From Zasmidium citrigriseum (Eukaryota; Ascomycota; Dothideomycetes; Mycosphaerellales; Mycosphaerellaceae): a DNA stretch of 64,000 bases. The position numbers and the translations under genes are program-made. Positions 10,254 to 20,510 of the stretch are shown in pieces. Positions within the stretch are counted from its first letter, which is position 1; each line of letters opens with the position of its first letter. Where the stretch lies: NCBI GenBank assembly GCA_002786025.1, contig NHNW01000033.1, positions 496,001 to 560,000 of the forward strand, written 5' to 3'. The notes under the pieces were generated by a model that saw only the letters and a list, made by a program, of their open reading frames with translations, was not told the origin of the DNA and searched no databases.

Positions 10254-11837
10254 ATGGCATTCCCCTTACTCTTCACCTTCTACCTCTCGATACTTGCGCT
10301 CCTCCTCCACCAAATCACTCACGCCATCTACTACACTTTCCTCTCCCCACTCCGTAAAATTCCCGGACCATGGTACGCCTCGATAACATGCATCCCAAAG
10401 CAATACAACGCCATCATCAAACGGCAACAATCCCGCTGGAGCCACGCCATGCACAAGAAATACGGCCCTTATGTCCGCATCGCCCCCGACGAAGTCCTCA
10501 TCGCCGACGCAGCGGTCTTCAGAGAGATTCATAGGATCGGGACGCACTTCTACAAGACCAAGATCTACAAGTTTTTGAATCCGACACCGCCGGGCGAGGG
10601 ACCGTATGGGCTTTTTCAGGAGACGGATCCAGTGAAGCATTCTAATATGCGGAGGATGCTTTCGAGGGGGTTTTCGCTGGGCTATTTGAGGGCGAATTGG
10701 GAAGCGACGGTGAGGGAGAGGGTTGAAGCGGTGATGAAGGGGATGAAGCGAGAGGCGAAAGAGACTTGCGGAGAAGTTGATGTGTACAAGTGGTGGCCAT
10801 TGATGGCTGGAGATGTCATCTCGACGCTGATGTTCGGAGAAAGTCCGAAGAGGATTGAACGTGGACTGGTGAGCTCACTTTCAAGACGATCAGAATGCTG
10901 GCTGACTGATTTCCAGGACGACGAGATGGTAGCTGCATACAAGCTGAACGACGCTGGCAACGGCTTCGCTTACAGCTTCCCTTACATCTACCACATCCTC
11001 AAATGGCTTCCTGTCCCCAAGCTACGGGCGGCCTGGGCAGGTAATTCAGTACTCATCGAACGAGGCAAGCGAGCAGTAGAAAATACCCGAGGCACTGCAC
11101 AGAAGCACAACATATTCGCCAAGGTGCTCGCGGAGGCAGACAAGGACGATCCTGCTCTGACGGACTTCGAGATCGCCCTGAACGCTGGTGTGTTGGTCTT
11201 CGCAGGAACTGATACAACCGCCACGTCTTTGACATACCTAGTCTGGGCTGTCCTCTCGAATCCGAGCTTACGGCAGGCATTGGAGGACGAAGTCGCTCAA
11301 CTCCAACCATCGTACACAGATGAGACTCTGGAGACTCTTCCCATCCTGAACGCCGCGATCAAAGAAACACTCCGACTGTACGGCGCCGCTCCGGCTCCTT
11401 TGCCACGATACGTCCCTGCAGGCGGCGCAACATTCGGAGGCTACTACTTCCCAGCCGGCACTACAGTCGCCACACAAGCTTGGACTCTCCACCGGGACCC
11501 TACCGTCTTCGAGAACCCAGACGAGTAAGCACACTCCCCTTCAATCAACCAGCTCCTACTGAGCCTTTCCAGATTCGACCACACTCGCTGGCTCAGCGAC
11601 CTCGCCTCCCGCGACAACGTCAAAGCCTCCTGGGCTCCCTACGGCGCCGGCTCTCGCATTTGCATCGGCATGCATCTCGCTGATATGGAATTGCGTTTGG
11701 CTACGGCGGCGTTCTTTCGGGAGTTTAGGGGTGCGAGGTTGGCGGAGGAGACGACGGAGGAGAGTATGCAGGTGGATAATATCTTTTTGATTGAGCCGAG
11801 GGGTGGGGCTTGTAAGGTGGTTCTGCCTGCTGGGTGA
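10254..11837 (+). CDS. Cytochrome P450 monooxygenase (microsomal)
   Basis: Three exons (10254-10868, 10917-11524, 11573-11837) give 495 residues. The first 48-base intron has no stop and keeps frame, so an uninterrupted frame hides it. An N-terminal anchor (residues about 1-25) precedes a proline-rich hinge (KIPGPWYAS). The I-helix reads AGTDTTATSL, the K-helix KETLRLY (ExxR), and the last exon gives the haem loop YGAGSRICIG with the cysteine ligand. The first loop residue is Tyr where Phe is usual. It oxidises a small molecule using NADPH-P450 reductase electrons at the ER. No biosynthetic backbone gene is nearby, so detoxification or a tailoring step cannot be separated. Identity as a P450 is certain; the substrate is unknown. 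Confidence 0.92.
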
Positions 11838-12051
11838 TACTAGCACATGAAAAACGGCCGAATGGGGATCGATACGAGGTACTCAAGCTAAGAAGGTGCG
11901 GCTTCGTACAAGTATCTCTGAGTGCCTCCCGCCTCTCGGCCCCTCAAAAGCCTTCGAGACACATACGTCTAGACCGCCGTCCTTGTCCTTCATGTTCTGT
12001 ACCTCAGAACAGTCTCGCACCGCCGAGGAAAGGTCACAACCTGGGAATGTG

Positions 12052-12888
12052 TTATCCGAGCTCCGCCTGCGCTTCTGCTTCCTCGCTCTTCGCCTCTCCC
12101 TCGCTCTTCGTCTCCGCCTGGTTCTCCGCCTCCGCCTTCCCATTGTTCTTTGCATCCGCTTTGTCCTTGGTATCTGCCTCATTCTTCGAAACCGCCTTGT
12201 TCTTCTCCGTTGCTGCCGGCAAACAAGCGAGCACCTCCTGGTTCGCCCACTGAAGTTTCTCATAAACCCAGAAAAAGGCAAAGCAATCAATCTCCAATAC
12301 AAGCTTCGTCGAAGTCCGCCACTCGCTTACCGCCTTCTTCGCCTCGCTGAACCCCGTAAATGGCACTTGAACGTCACCCTTCGTCGTGAAAATCAGCGTG
12401 AGTGTCTCTAAGTTGGGCACCCGTCCATCCTCCTGTAAGATGCGCAGCGTGAATGCGACATCCGCCATGTCGGCGACGCTGACATGCAGTCGGCGGATGC
12501 TGTTGGCTCGAGGTAGGCTGATGGCTCGGGTGAAGTCGAGAGCATCATAGTATTCAGCCCAGCTCTGCCACTCGAGCTTGAGGTTGTTGTTGGCGTAGAA
12601 GATACCGGCGGCCTCCTTATTCGCGAGACGACAGGTCTGGAGGATCGCGAGGGCACTGTGATGGTTCGAGCTGGCTTGAAGGTGGCGGTGTTTCTTGCGG
12701 ATCAGAAGATAGCCGAACTTGTTGTGTGGCAGGATGAGGACGTGCTCGTAGATCTGAGTGCGCAGTTCGCCAGCGAGGAGCAAGAAGAGTCGTGATTGAG
12801 ATTGAGGATCGATAGGCTCTTCTCCGAGTGGACTCGGGTCCGTGGTCGATGTCGCCGCCATATTTGGCGTGGAGGTGGCGAGTTGCAA
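12052..12888 (-). CDS. 2EXR/F-box-like fungal protein, paralogue 1, with charged repeat tail
   Basis: This is a single-exon frame of 278 residues. It carries the pattern LAGELRTQIYEHVL (residues about 38-51), then ILQTCRLANKEAAGIFYANN, which are the marks of the fungal 2EXR-like family. Two downstream paralogues share the same two blocks. From about residue 225 the protein turns into a low-complexity tail of Lys, Glu, Ala and Asn ending in AELG, absent from the paralogues. ATG 12888 is the longest choice; codon 10 (MAATSTT) is also possible. Function is unknown; members are thought to be protein-binding scaffolds. Confidence 0.7.
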   Translation of the reverse strand: MQLATSTPNMAATSTTDPSPLGEEPIDPQSQSRLFLLLAGELRTQIYEHVLILPHNKFGYLLIRKKHRHLQASSNHHSALAILQTCRLANKEAAGIFYANNNLKLEWQSWAEYYDALDFTRAISLPRANSIRRLHVSVADMADVAFTLRILQEDGRVPNLETLTLIFTTKGDVQVPFTGFSEAKKAVSEWRTSTKLVLEIDCFAFFWVYEKLQWANQEVLACLPAATEKNKAVSKNEADTKDKADAKNNGKAEAENQAETKSEGEAKSEEAEAQAELG

Positions 12889-13027
12889 GGTGAAGAATTT
12901 GCGACGAGCGAGAAGTCAAGCAAGGCAAGCGGGTTAGGATATTTGATTGCCAAGACTACGTCATAATCACATGCCTCTTGACACCAACATTCACTCGCAA
13001 TCAGATCCGTCCAAATTCCCACAGAAC

Positions 13028-13687
13028 TCATCCCCAAAGAAGGCTGTTCTTAATAATCCTCGTGTAGTACTCAAACCGCCCCAAATCCCGCTTCGACACC
13101 TCCCATCCAATCTCAAAGTCAATCTTCGTCAAAGAACCAAAGTGTCTCGCGGACTGTCTCGCCGCCGAACTCGCTTCCCAGGTCCACGCTAGGAGTCTCG
13201 ACACCTCCATTTTCTTCATGAAGCGCAAAGTCAATTCCCTCAGCCTGGGAGGCTGAAATGCTCCCTGGAAGGCATTGAAAAGCCAGGCAACGTCGTGCAT
13301 GTCGCCGACATGGATTGTTAGACGTTGGATGTTGTCTAGTCGAGGGGAGCTGAGAGTGCGGGTGAACTGGACAACGGAGCGAACGGCGAGGTGGTTCAGC
13401 TGGTAGAAGATTGCGGCGGCTTCGTAGTGAACAAGACGGCAGGTTTGCAGGAGGGCGAGGACACTGAAAGAGCGGTTCTCTGAGTCTCTTTTGCGTTTTA
13501 GAGGCCTGGTGTCCTCTGGATGTCGGGAGATGTAAACTCGGCCTTGGGCGTTCGGGCGGATGGTAAGTACGTATTCGTAGATCCGGGTGCGAAGTTCTCC
13601 GGCGAGGCTGAGGAGTTGGGATTGAGATTGGGGATGGACAGATGTACCGTCAGCAATCCTTGAGTGAAGAGTCGTCGCCGCCGGCAT
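13028..13687 (-). CDS. 2EXR/F-box-like fungal protein, paralogue 2
   Basis: This is a single-exon frame of 219 residues in tandem with paralogue 1. It has LAGELRTRIYEYVLTIRPNA (from about residue 28) and LLQTCRLVHYEAAAIFYQLN (from about 79). The following region, LDNIQRLTIHVGDMHDVAWL, aligns with NSIRRLHVSVADMADVAFTL of its neighbour. It lacks the charged tail. Function unknown. Confidence 0.7.
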   Translation of the reverse strand: MPAATTLHSRIADGTSVHPQSQSQLLSLAGELRTRIYEYVLTIRPNAQGRVYISRHPEDTRPLKRKRDSENRSFSVLALLQTCRLVHYEAAAIFYQLNHLAVRSVVQFTRTLSSPRLDNIQRLTIHVGDMHDVAWLFNAFQGAFQPPRLRELTLRFMKKMEVSRLLAWTWEASSAARQSARHFGSLTKIDFEIGWEVSKRDLGRFEYYTRIIKNSLLWG

Positions 13688-13994
13688 GGTCGCTGAGCTT
13701 TGTCAGACGAGATGAAGTGGCAAGTAGAGAAGATACACAAGACTCAAGATGGAAGTCCTTTTGAGCTTCGATCATGCCGTAGACATTGACCCGACAAACA
13801 TTCACTTTCGCAACGCGTGAAGAATTGGGCGAAAGAATAGTCATTTCTTCCATCGCTTTCTCCATTAAGCCCGTTGAGTACATCCACTGGCAAACAAGTG
13901 TGCTTCGTCCACATACTGACGTTCAGTCTTCACCCCGACCCTGAACGTCAATTTGCATACCCAGCTTGGTGGCGAGTAACAACTTTCCTCACTC

Positions 13995-14690
13995 TCAGAC
14001 CTCCTCGCCATCGCTCTCAACATCCTCCCAATTTCCGTCGTTCTTCGGCAAGTACTCTGCAAGCTCCAGCGCTCGTGCACGTATCGCATTGTCCGAGCGA
14101 AGGGAGCAACATTCAAAGTCAAACAACAGCTCCTCGACAGACCACAATTTGCTGATCCAAGCCTCCCAACGATCCGAAATCTGCTCGAACGAAGATAGGC
14201 GGTGTAGGTCGTCATCTTTAGCAAGGATGGCCCTGAATGTCAACTTCCTCAACTTGGGCAGGGCTCCGGATGTCACAATGGAGCTGATGATGCCCAAGAT
14301 GCTGTAGTCATCACTGATTTGGACGGTCCAATCCCGGAGGTCCTGCAGGCGAGCGATACTCGATGTGTAGATGAAGATTTGCGCGACTGCATCCGCCTTC
14401 AGCTTTGGGTTGACGGCGAGCTCGATGTGATGTTGAGAGTAGAAGATGCCAGCCGCCTCGATGTAGATCTTGCGACATGTGCCAAGCAGGTCGAGAGTGT
14501 GTTTTGGAGCTGTCTTCACGCCCTTTTCTCGGCTCTTGTAGGCAATGACGACTGTTCCATCGCTATTCGGCGAGGTCGCGAGAGCGAATTCGTAAATGAG
14601 GGTGCGAAGCTCTCCAGGAAATCTGAAGAGGAATGACTGCCTCTGTTCGTGAACCGTCCAGTTCTGCATGCGTGTGTCGGTGATCTTCAT
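13995..14690 (-). CDS. 2EXR/F-box-like fungal protein, paralogue 3
   Basis: This third tandem member has 231 residues from ATG 14690. That start is preferred over 14873 because similarity to the paralogues begins shortly after it. It reads FRFPGELRTLIYEFALATSP and LLGTCRKIYIEAAGIFYSQH, the same two signature blocks. It is the most diverged of the three and ends in an acidic tail (EDVESDGEEV). Function unknown. Confidence 0.7.
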   Translation of the reverse strand: MKITDTRMQNWTVHEQRQSFLFRFPGELRTLIYEFALATSPNSDGTVVIAYKSREKGVKTAPKHTLDLLGTCRKIYIEAAGIFYSQHHIELAVNPKLKADAVAQIFIYTSSIARLQDLRDWTVQISDDYSILGIISSIVTSGALPKLRKLTFRAILAKDDDLHRLSSFEQISDRWEAWISKLWSVEELLFDFECCSLRSDNAIRARALELAEYLPKNDGNWEDVESDGEEV

Positions 14691-15138
14691 GATTGCGCGA
14701 GTGATGGTATCGAGTGGAGGTGTAATGCGATCTGATGATGTCTTGAGTGCGTAGTGATTGTAGCGATATGGTGGTACGCGAGCTGGTGATGTGGTGATGT
14801 GCTGGTGCGAGTGGTCGAGGTGAGGAGGATGCAGCGATGGGATGCCATGGTGACTGAGAAGGCGCCAATACAACAGGTCAAGGAAGGAGTCATTGTAGCC
14901 ATTTCCCTGACCAGCATTGCATCACATGCTCTCCATGCAAGGCAAGTGCAACATGAGAGACTGTATCATGCTCATTCCGCACGACCAAGTCATTTCTGCT
15001 ATGATGTTACAAGTGCAAGCTGGAGATGCACAGAATGTTCTTTTTTTGACAACATCTCGTAGTCAAAGAGATGCAACAGGTGAAATACTTCTCGGATCGC
15101 TCGTATTGCGGCTACTCAGCCATCGACCAGAAACCAGC
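14691..15138. other. Intergenic, divergent starts
   Basis: This 448-base region lies between paralogue 3 and the orphan gene. Open frames run through it on both strands but look like non-coding extensions. No repeat or box was recognised. Confidence 0.4.
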
Positions 15139-15690
15139 ATGGCTTCATCTCCAGCGCAACAGCCACTCAGATACAGAGAACAGCGCGACCTCTTCATCGC
15201 CATCCTCCAAAAAGACCGGTCTCTCGAAGCGAAGCTCAGCGCACGCTGGATTCTCTACATCGCACTTCGACTCGTCCATCCAGATATCGATCAATTTTGG
15301 AAGTACGCCTGGTATCGTGTTGTCCTCTGCAAGAACAAGTATCAACACTTTCCGACCAGGAACAACAGCAAGGGCGAAGCGATTCTCAAGCGCTGTCAAG
15401 GGTCAGTCAAGCAGAGCAAGTTGATCCTCGGCATGAAACATCTTTGGGACATCGCTCGCGAACATCGATGCACTGATGATGAGCTCACCGGAAAGCTGGT
15501 AAAAGAAGCCGAGCACTTTCTTTGTCCAACCTGTCGAAAGGACAAGACAGCTACGAAGAGGATAGCTGAACACATGAAGGAGATGATCGAGAAGTGGCAG
15601 GAATGGTTTCCGAGCAGACAGGAAGGGATATCTCGATTAAAGATCGAACAGGCCATCTCAGAGTTGCGGAGACTGAGATTGTGCAAGTGA
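15139..15690 (+). CDS. Hypothetical protein, 183 residues
   Basis: A single-exon frame runs from ATG 15139 (an earlier in-frame ATG at 14917 adds low-quality sequence). The product is basic and mostly helical in look, with a possible single zinc-binding pair (HFLCPTCRKDK, about residues 128-138) and a C-terminal helix (ISRLKIEQAISELRRLRL). There is no signal peptide or membrane segment. No family was recognised. It sits next to the 2EXR-like array but is not similar to it. Confidence 0.5.
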   Translation: MASSPAQQPLRYREQRDLFIAILQKDRSLEAKLSARWILYIALRLVHPDIDQFWKYAWYRVVLCKNKYQHFPTRNNSKGEAILKRCQGSVKQSKLILGMKHLWDIAREHRCTDDELTGKLVKEAEHFLCPTCRKDKTATKRIAEHMKEMIEKWQEWFPSRQEGISRLKIEQAISELRRLRLCK

Positions 15691-16072
15691 GGTCGTGCGT
15701 AAAGAACAAGGCCACTGAGTCTCGCGTATTTGACTCGCCGTCAAGAAACAGCCTGGAAATGCCTCGCAGTCGTGTCCACCATCATCATAAGCATTTATCT
15801 CGCATGAATCTCTTTCGCCCTTATCATTTTCAAAAACGTACCATCGTCTTGCTTATCAACCCAGCATTGCCAGCAAAGACCCGCGTCATCCGCTCGAAGC
15901 TCCCAATAGCAGAGTGACCAAGTTCCTTTTCTGACAGCGCCTTGTACAAGAAGTGTGCATCGCTGAGAGCTGCAAATGACCTTGATCCAGTAGGATCCAT
16001 GGCGGATGGCATTGCCGCGGAGAGCAACGTGGGCATTTGGGGTGGTAAAATCCCTCGTCAGCTAGTCACACT

Positions 16073-16660
16073 TCAACCCTTCAGTCGCCAGCCCACCCAT
16101 TCGTATTCCCAGAGCTCGGTACGCTTCTGTTCGATCTCCCTCACAGACGTTGAACGGAGTGTTATACTTCTCACATCCATGTGCGAAGGCAAATCAAACA
16201 ATCCCACGTCCGATGACCAGAAAGCTTGTTCACATTCTGGCTGTTCGATTAGGCTGATAGAGCTGATCTCGCTCCCAGCCAACGCCCGAGGACGAAACTG
16301 TGTTATAAAGCTCCCCAACTTCCTCAAACCACTCACATTCGGTCTTCCATGATTCACCGGCGTCCGTATCTGATTACTCTCGGTCGATTTGACGGACTTC
16401 TTCTGACTGCAGCATGCCTTGGCAAACGGCCGAGAGGTCATGTCGGAATCCGATTGGTCGACGACGCATCTTGTTTGGGACAATATGGCTATCTTGTGAG
16501 TGAGGGCAGGAAACGACCGGCATGCATGATGGATGCAAGCCGTCAAAGACTGAGCCCGGCGATTTCTCGTCACCGTCAGCTGTCGAAAGGATTGTTCATT
16601 GGTCTCGACTCGCTCTGGGCCAATCTTCACGTTGAGACAGTTCGTGAAGTTGGGTGTCAC
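16073..16660 (-). CDS. Possible orphan gene or terminal exon (weak)
   Basis: This minus-strand frame of 195 residues has no known domain. Its final third (SHMDVRSITLRSTSVREIEQ and onward to WRLKG) looks more protein-like than the start, so it may be a last exon. A short frame beginning MDVLLDRNGRLRSVDSTGER lies just upstream on the same strand near 16780-16860 and could be a first exon, but I found no clean donor joining them. A larger opposite-strand frame (16349-17062) overlaps it. Coding status is uncertain. Confidence 0.2.
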   Translation of the reverse strand: MTPNFTNCLNVKIGPERVETNEQSFRQLTVTRNRRAQSLTACIHHACRSFPALTHKIAILSQTRCVVDQSDSDMTSRPFAKACCSQKKSVKSTESNQIRTPVNHGRPNVSGLRKLGSFITQFRPRALAGSEISSISLIEQPECEQAFWSSDVGLFDLPSHMDVRSITLRSTSVREIEQKRTELWEYEWVGWRLKG

Positions 16661-17356
16661 GACGTCTCATCATCTGTACTGCGACAAGAAAAGAAGGTCG
16701 CTCTAATCGAGCAGATGCAGTCCTCTTATCTCTGCAAACGAGAACAGCCCAAATTGCTCAAATCATTCTGTCCTCAAAAAGCCTCTCGCCCGTGGAATCC
16801 ACGGATCTCAAGCGGCCATTGCGGTCCAGCAAAACATCCATCTCGTGACTCATACAAACGTCCATCACCAGCGGTGAGCACACATACCCAGAATTTCGAG
16901 GGAATTTCAGGCTATATGTTCAGTCACTCCAATCCTTCGGCCGACGACGGAGCCTGGCGTGACTTCGGTCCGTTCTTGGCGCAAGGCAGATACGTGCCGA
17001 AGTGGACATCTGGAACCGACGCAGCCGTCCACCAGCAAGCAAATTTTGCTCGTTCCCGTTGATGGTTCCCGTCCCTTCAGCTCAACTCGCTTCGAGACGA
17101 GGTGCTGTGCCATCGGGAAGAATCGTAGCGACCTCTCCCTCCCCAATGTCTTTTCCCAGCATGGAGAAAGTAATTGCATAAAAGACCCTCTGTGCGTCGA
17201 CATATTTCTGCTTATCGCTCTCTCCATGCCTCTGCCGTCCCCAGTGGAGCCCCGTTGTCCACAGGATGAGCTCAGACGGGGCACGAGCGGTGGAGACATG
17301 GAGCAAGCATGGCCTGAGAGCGGACCACACCCCAAACGCCAAAAGGGCGAGAGCCA

Positions 17357-17363
17357 TATAAAA
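17357..17363 (+). promoter_or_regulatory. TATA box of MFS sugar porter gene
   Basis: TATAAAA lies 94 bases before the ATG at 17451. Confidence 0.5.
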
Positions 17364-17450
17364 TCCGCTGATCTTGCGTCTGCCAACCTTCTCTCCGTTC
17401 TTGCTTTCCTTCGTCGTTCTTGGCTGCAGTCTTGTCTCGTCTGACCCAAC

Positions 17451-19163
17451 ATGATGGAACTCCGTGGCGCCAAGCTCGAGCTGGCGCAGATGCTGCTGGT
17501 GGTCCTGCCCAGTTTCATTCTGTTTGGATATAACCAGTCTGGTATTGGTGGATTGCTGAGTATCGAGAGTTGGGTCGAGACGTTTCCGCAGATTGATACC
17601 ATTCATACAACGGGGAAGCAGAAGTCGGACAACAGTACCGTGCAGGTGGGTTGATTGGAGTGGAGCGCTGTGGGTTGAGACATACAGCAAAGCTAACATC
17701 GGGCAGGGTGTCATCGTCGCTACCTGTACATTGGGAGCATTGTTTGGATCTCTGGCATGTTCGTGGATTGGGGATCCTCTCGGACGACGAAAGACGATTT
17801 TCCTCGCGACCATCTTGACCTTCATCGGCGAAGTCCTCCAATGCACGAGCTTCCACCTGGCACAGTTCACCATCGGACGGTTCATCCTCGGTCTCGGCGT
17901 GGGAGCTCTCTCGACCACCGTCCCGGTCTGGCAATCCGAATGCTCAAGAGCGAAGAATAGAGGGCAACATGTGGTGATCGACGGCCTCTTCATCTGCGTG
18001 GGATACGTCCTGCAGGCATGGATCAACCTGGCCTTCTTCCAGATCAAGAACAGCTCATTATCCTGGAGAATGCCACTCGCGATCCCTGCAGTCATCTCCC
18101 TGGTCTTGATCGCATCGATCTACTTGATCCCGGAATCGCCAAGATGGTTGGCCAAGAAAGGTTGTTTGGAACAAGCTCGTCACAGCCTGGCTGCTTTCCG
18201 GGGTAAGGAGCCGGATAGTTTTGAGGTGCAGAATGAAGTCGCTGCGATTGAGCTTGCGCTGGAAGAGACGACGAATGCGGCGAAGAAGCGGGATTTGTTC
18301 GTCATGGGCGAGCACAAGAATTCGTATCGGTTCGTGTTGGCTCTGGTCCTCCAATTCTTCCAGCAATGGTGCGGCTCCAACCTGATTTCATCATACTCGA
18401 CCACGATCTTCGAGCAAGGCCTGGGAATGGACTCCGAAACAGCCCGCATTCTATCCGGCGGCTGTCTGACCTGGAAGTTCATTTCATCTTTCGTGGCCTT
18501 CTTCACCATCGATCGCTTCGGCCGCCGCAAGCTCTTCATGTTCAGCGGGACTGGAATGTCGCTCTGCATGGTGGCGCTCGCGATCACGAACAGCATGCCG
18601 ACGAGCAACAAATCTGCGCAGATTGCCTCGGTGTTCTTCGTCTTCTTCTTCAACTTCTTCGTGCCGATTGGATTCCTGGGGTGTAATTACCTCTATGTCA
18701 CGGAGATTGCGCCGGCGAGGTTGAGGATGCCGATGACCAGCTTTTCGACGGCGAATCATTGGCTTTGGTGAGATTGAGCTATTTGGCAGGAACGTGGGAG
18801 TTGATGCTGATTCTGATTGCAGGAACTTCGCCGTTCTGATGATCACTCCAGTCGCCATTGACAGTCTTGGCTACCAGTATTATATTGTGTTTGCCGTCCT
18901 TGGCGGATGCATTCCATTGCTGGTGTTCTTCTTCTACCCGGAGACGATGGGCCGTTCGCTAGAGCAGATGGTGAGTCTGGTCGCTTCCACGGTATTCGAA
19001 ACCGGTCTTGCTGACATTTGCACAGGACGAGCTTTTCAAGGAGCACAGCTCTATTCCAGCAATAGTGAGGGCATCCCTCAAGCGGCCCAAGAACGACTTG
19101 GAGCAACTGTCGGCCAAGGCGGAGCGCAAAGAGCAGGAACTGCAGATTGAGGAGAAGGCGTGA
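17451..19163 (+). CDS. MFS sugar transporter
   Basis: Four exons (17451-17645, 17707-18767, 18823-18970, 19026-19163) give 513 residues, with all introns GT-AG and 55-61 bases. It is a 12-helix plasma-membrane sugar:H+ symporter by family. Motifs in order are: TM1 FGYNQSGIGGLL, the loop DPLGRRKT, PESPRWL after TM6, QFFQQWCGSN in TM7, the second-half loop DRFGRRK, and PETMGRSLEQM at the end of TM12 continuing across an intron into DELF. The N-terminus is very short before TM1. It is convergent with the aldo-keto reductase 105 bases away. The sugar specificity is not readable. Confidence 0.9.
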
Positions 19164-19267
19164 TGTTGCCCGCCGATATGGATGAGTTTGATGGCGAATA
19201 GACCAAGATGAAATGAAAGTCAATGTTGATGTCGATATGGTGTCCGTCGACTGTCTCATTGTTGTGT

Positions 19268-20260
19268 CTATCGCCAGTAAAGCGGACAAGAAGCCTTGGT
19301 GACCTTCCAAGCGTCGTCCATTGCCTGCACGACTTCTTCCGGGAGCTCTCCCTCTTCCAGATGATCCAGATTCTGCTCCAGCTGCTGCAAGCTGCTGACA
19401 CCAATGATCACACCATCGTTTCCGTTCTTCACGTTGAGTTTGCTGTGATGAATGCACCACCTCAAAGCAATCTGCGGCAGGGTCAAACCGTGCTTCTGCG
19501 CTACCGGCTCGACCAGCTTCAATGCCTCGAAATTGGTGTCCTTGAAGTATCGCTGTCGGTACATGTTGCCCATGTTTCCGACGGAGTCTGAGAATCGTCC
19601 CTCGGTTGGAGCCGCAGTGCCTTTGTACTTGCCGCTGAGAACACCGCCTGCCAGCGGGTTGTAGACGACAATGTCCAGTCCAAACTTGCGACAGCATGGG
19701 ATCAGCTCGTCATCGATGGCTCTCGTGATAGCATTGTACATGGCTTGATAGATCTTGGGCTGCACCCAACCACGCTCCTTGGCCATTGTACAGATCTCGG
19801 CGACTTCCCACGCAGCGTAGTTGCTCAAACCGAGCTGCTTGAAGTGGCCGGCTTGGTAGAGCTCGTCACACGCTTTCAGCGTCTCGCTGAATGGCGTGGC
19901 TCGATCGGGTGCATGCAGGTAGAAGATGTCGACTTGTTTCGTGCCGAGCTCCGCCAGACTCTTGGTGAGCTGTTCTTTGACGATGGCTTTCGCATGGTCG
20001 CCTGGCTTCTGAGGATACCACTTGGTGGCGAGCTTCAGGCCTCGTTCTTGCCACTTGGCCTGCTTCGTCCAGTCTTCTTGCTTACCGCCGACGTATACGC
20101 GGGCAGTGTCGATCTCGTTGTAGCCGCGCTGCTGCCAGACGTCGAGGTGCTTATTGAAGTCATCCAGGGAAGAAATTCTGGTGCCCTTGTCCTCGGTGCC
20201 TGGTGGCCCAAAGGTCATCAGGCCCAGGATGACCCGGTTCTTCTTGGAGTCTGCCATCAT
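19268..20260 (-). CDS. Aldo-keto reductase, AKR7-like (aflatoxin aldehyde reductase type)
   Basis: This is an intact single-exon protein of 330 residues with the (beta/alpha)8 fold, NADPH dependent and probably cytosolic. The catalytic tetrad is visible: Asp and Tyr in NEIDTARVY, Lys in LATKWYP and His in FYLHAPDR. The strand GLDIVVYNPLAGGVLSGKY and the C-terminal GVIIGVSSLQQLEQNLD are typical of the AKR7 group, which reduces dialdehydes and other reactive carbonyls. The length matches. Two ATGs are adjacent at the start; the first is used. A detoxifying carbonyl reductase is the simplest reading. Confidence 0.9.
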   Translation of the reverse strand: MMADSKKNRVILGLMTFGPPGTEDKGTRISSLDDFNKHLDVWQQRGYNEIDTARVYVGGKQEDWTKQAKWQERGLKLATKWYPQKPGDHAKAIVKEQLTKSLAELGTKQVDIFYLHAPDRATPFSETLKACDELYQAGHFKQLGLSNYAAWEVAEICTMAKERGWVQPKIYQAMYNAITRAIDDELIPCCRKFGLDIVVYNPLAGGVLSGKYKGTAAPTEGRFSDSVGNMGNMYRQRYFKDTNFEALKLVEPVAQKHGLTLPQIALRWCIHHSKLNVKNGNDGVIIGVSSLQQLEQNLDHLEEGELPEEVVQAMDDAWKVTKASCPLYWR

Positions 20261-20510
20261 ATTTGCAATGATTGATCTTTTTGATGGTCAATGCCCGTTT
20301 TGATGTCCTTGAGGCGAGTTGTTGATGTTGCTGATGGAAAGACAGTCTTATCGCTCTTTCCACGTACGTCATGCGAGATCGGTGAAGGTCGGGATTGAAT
20401 GCCGATATCTCGGCAAATGGTCCCGAGTCGCAAAAAGAAGCCTCAGCCTTGCCCCTTCCCCTCGAGATCTTCGTAAACGTCTTCACGCAGGTTTCATCGT
20501 TCAGCAGCAG

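Larger units (their letters stand above)
15691..17450. other. Long weakly coding interval
   Basis: About 1.75 kb has overlapping frames on both strands and no recognisable domain. One minus-strand frame (16073-16660) is listed as a weak candidate. The last 100 bases carry the core promoter of the MFS gene. Confidence 0.4.

Noticed and set aside
16349..17062. 237-codon plus-strand frame
   Set aside because: No domain, overlaps another frame on the opposite strand, and composition looks like non-coding sequence.
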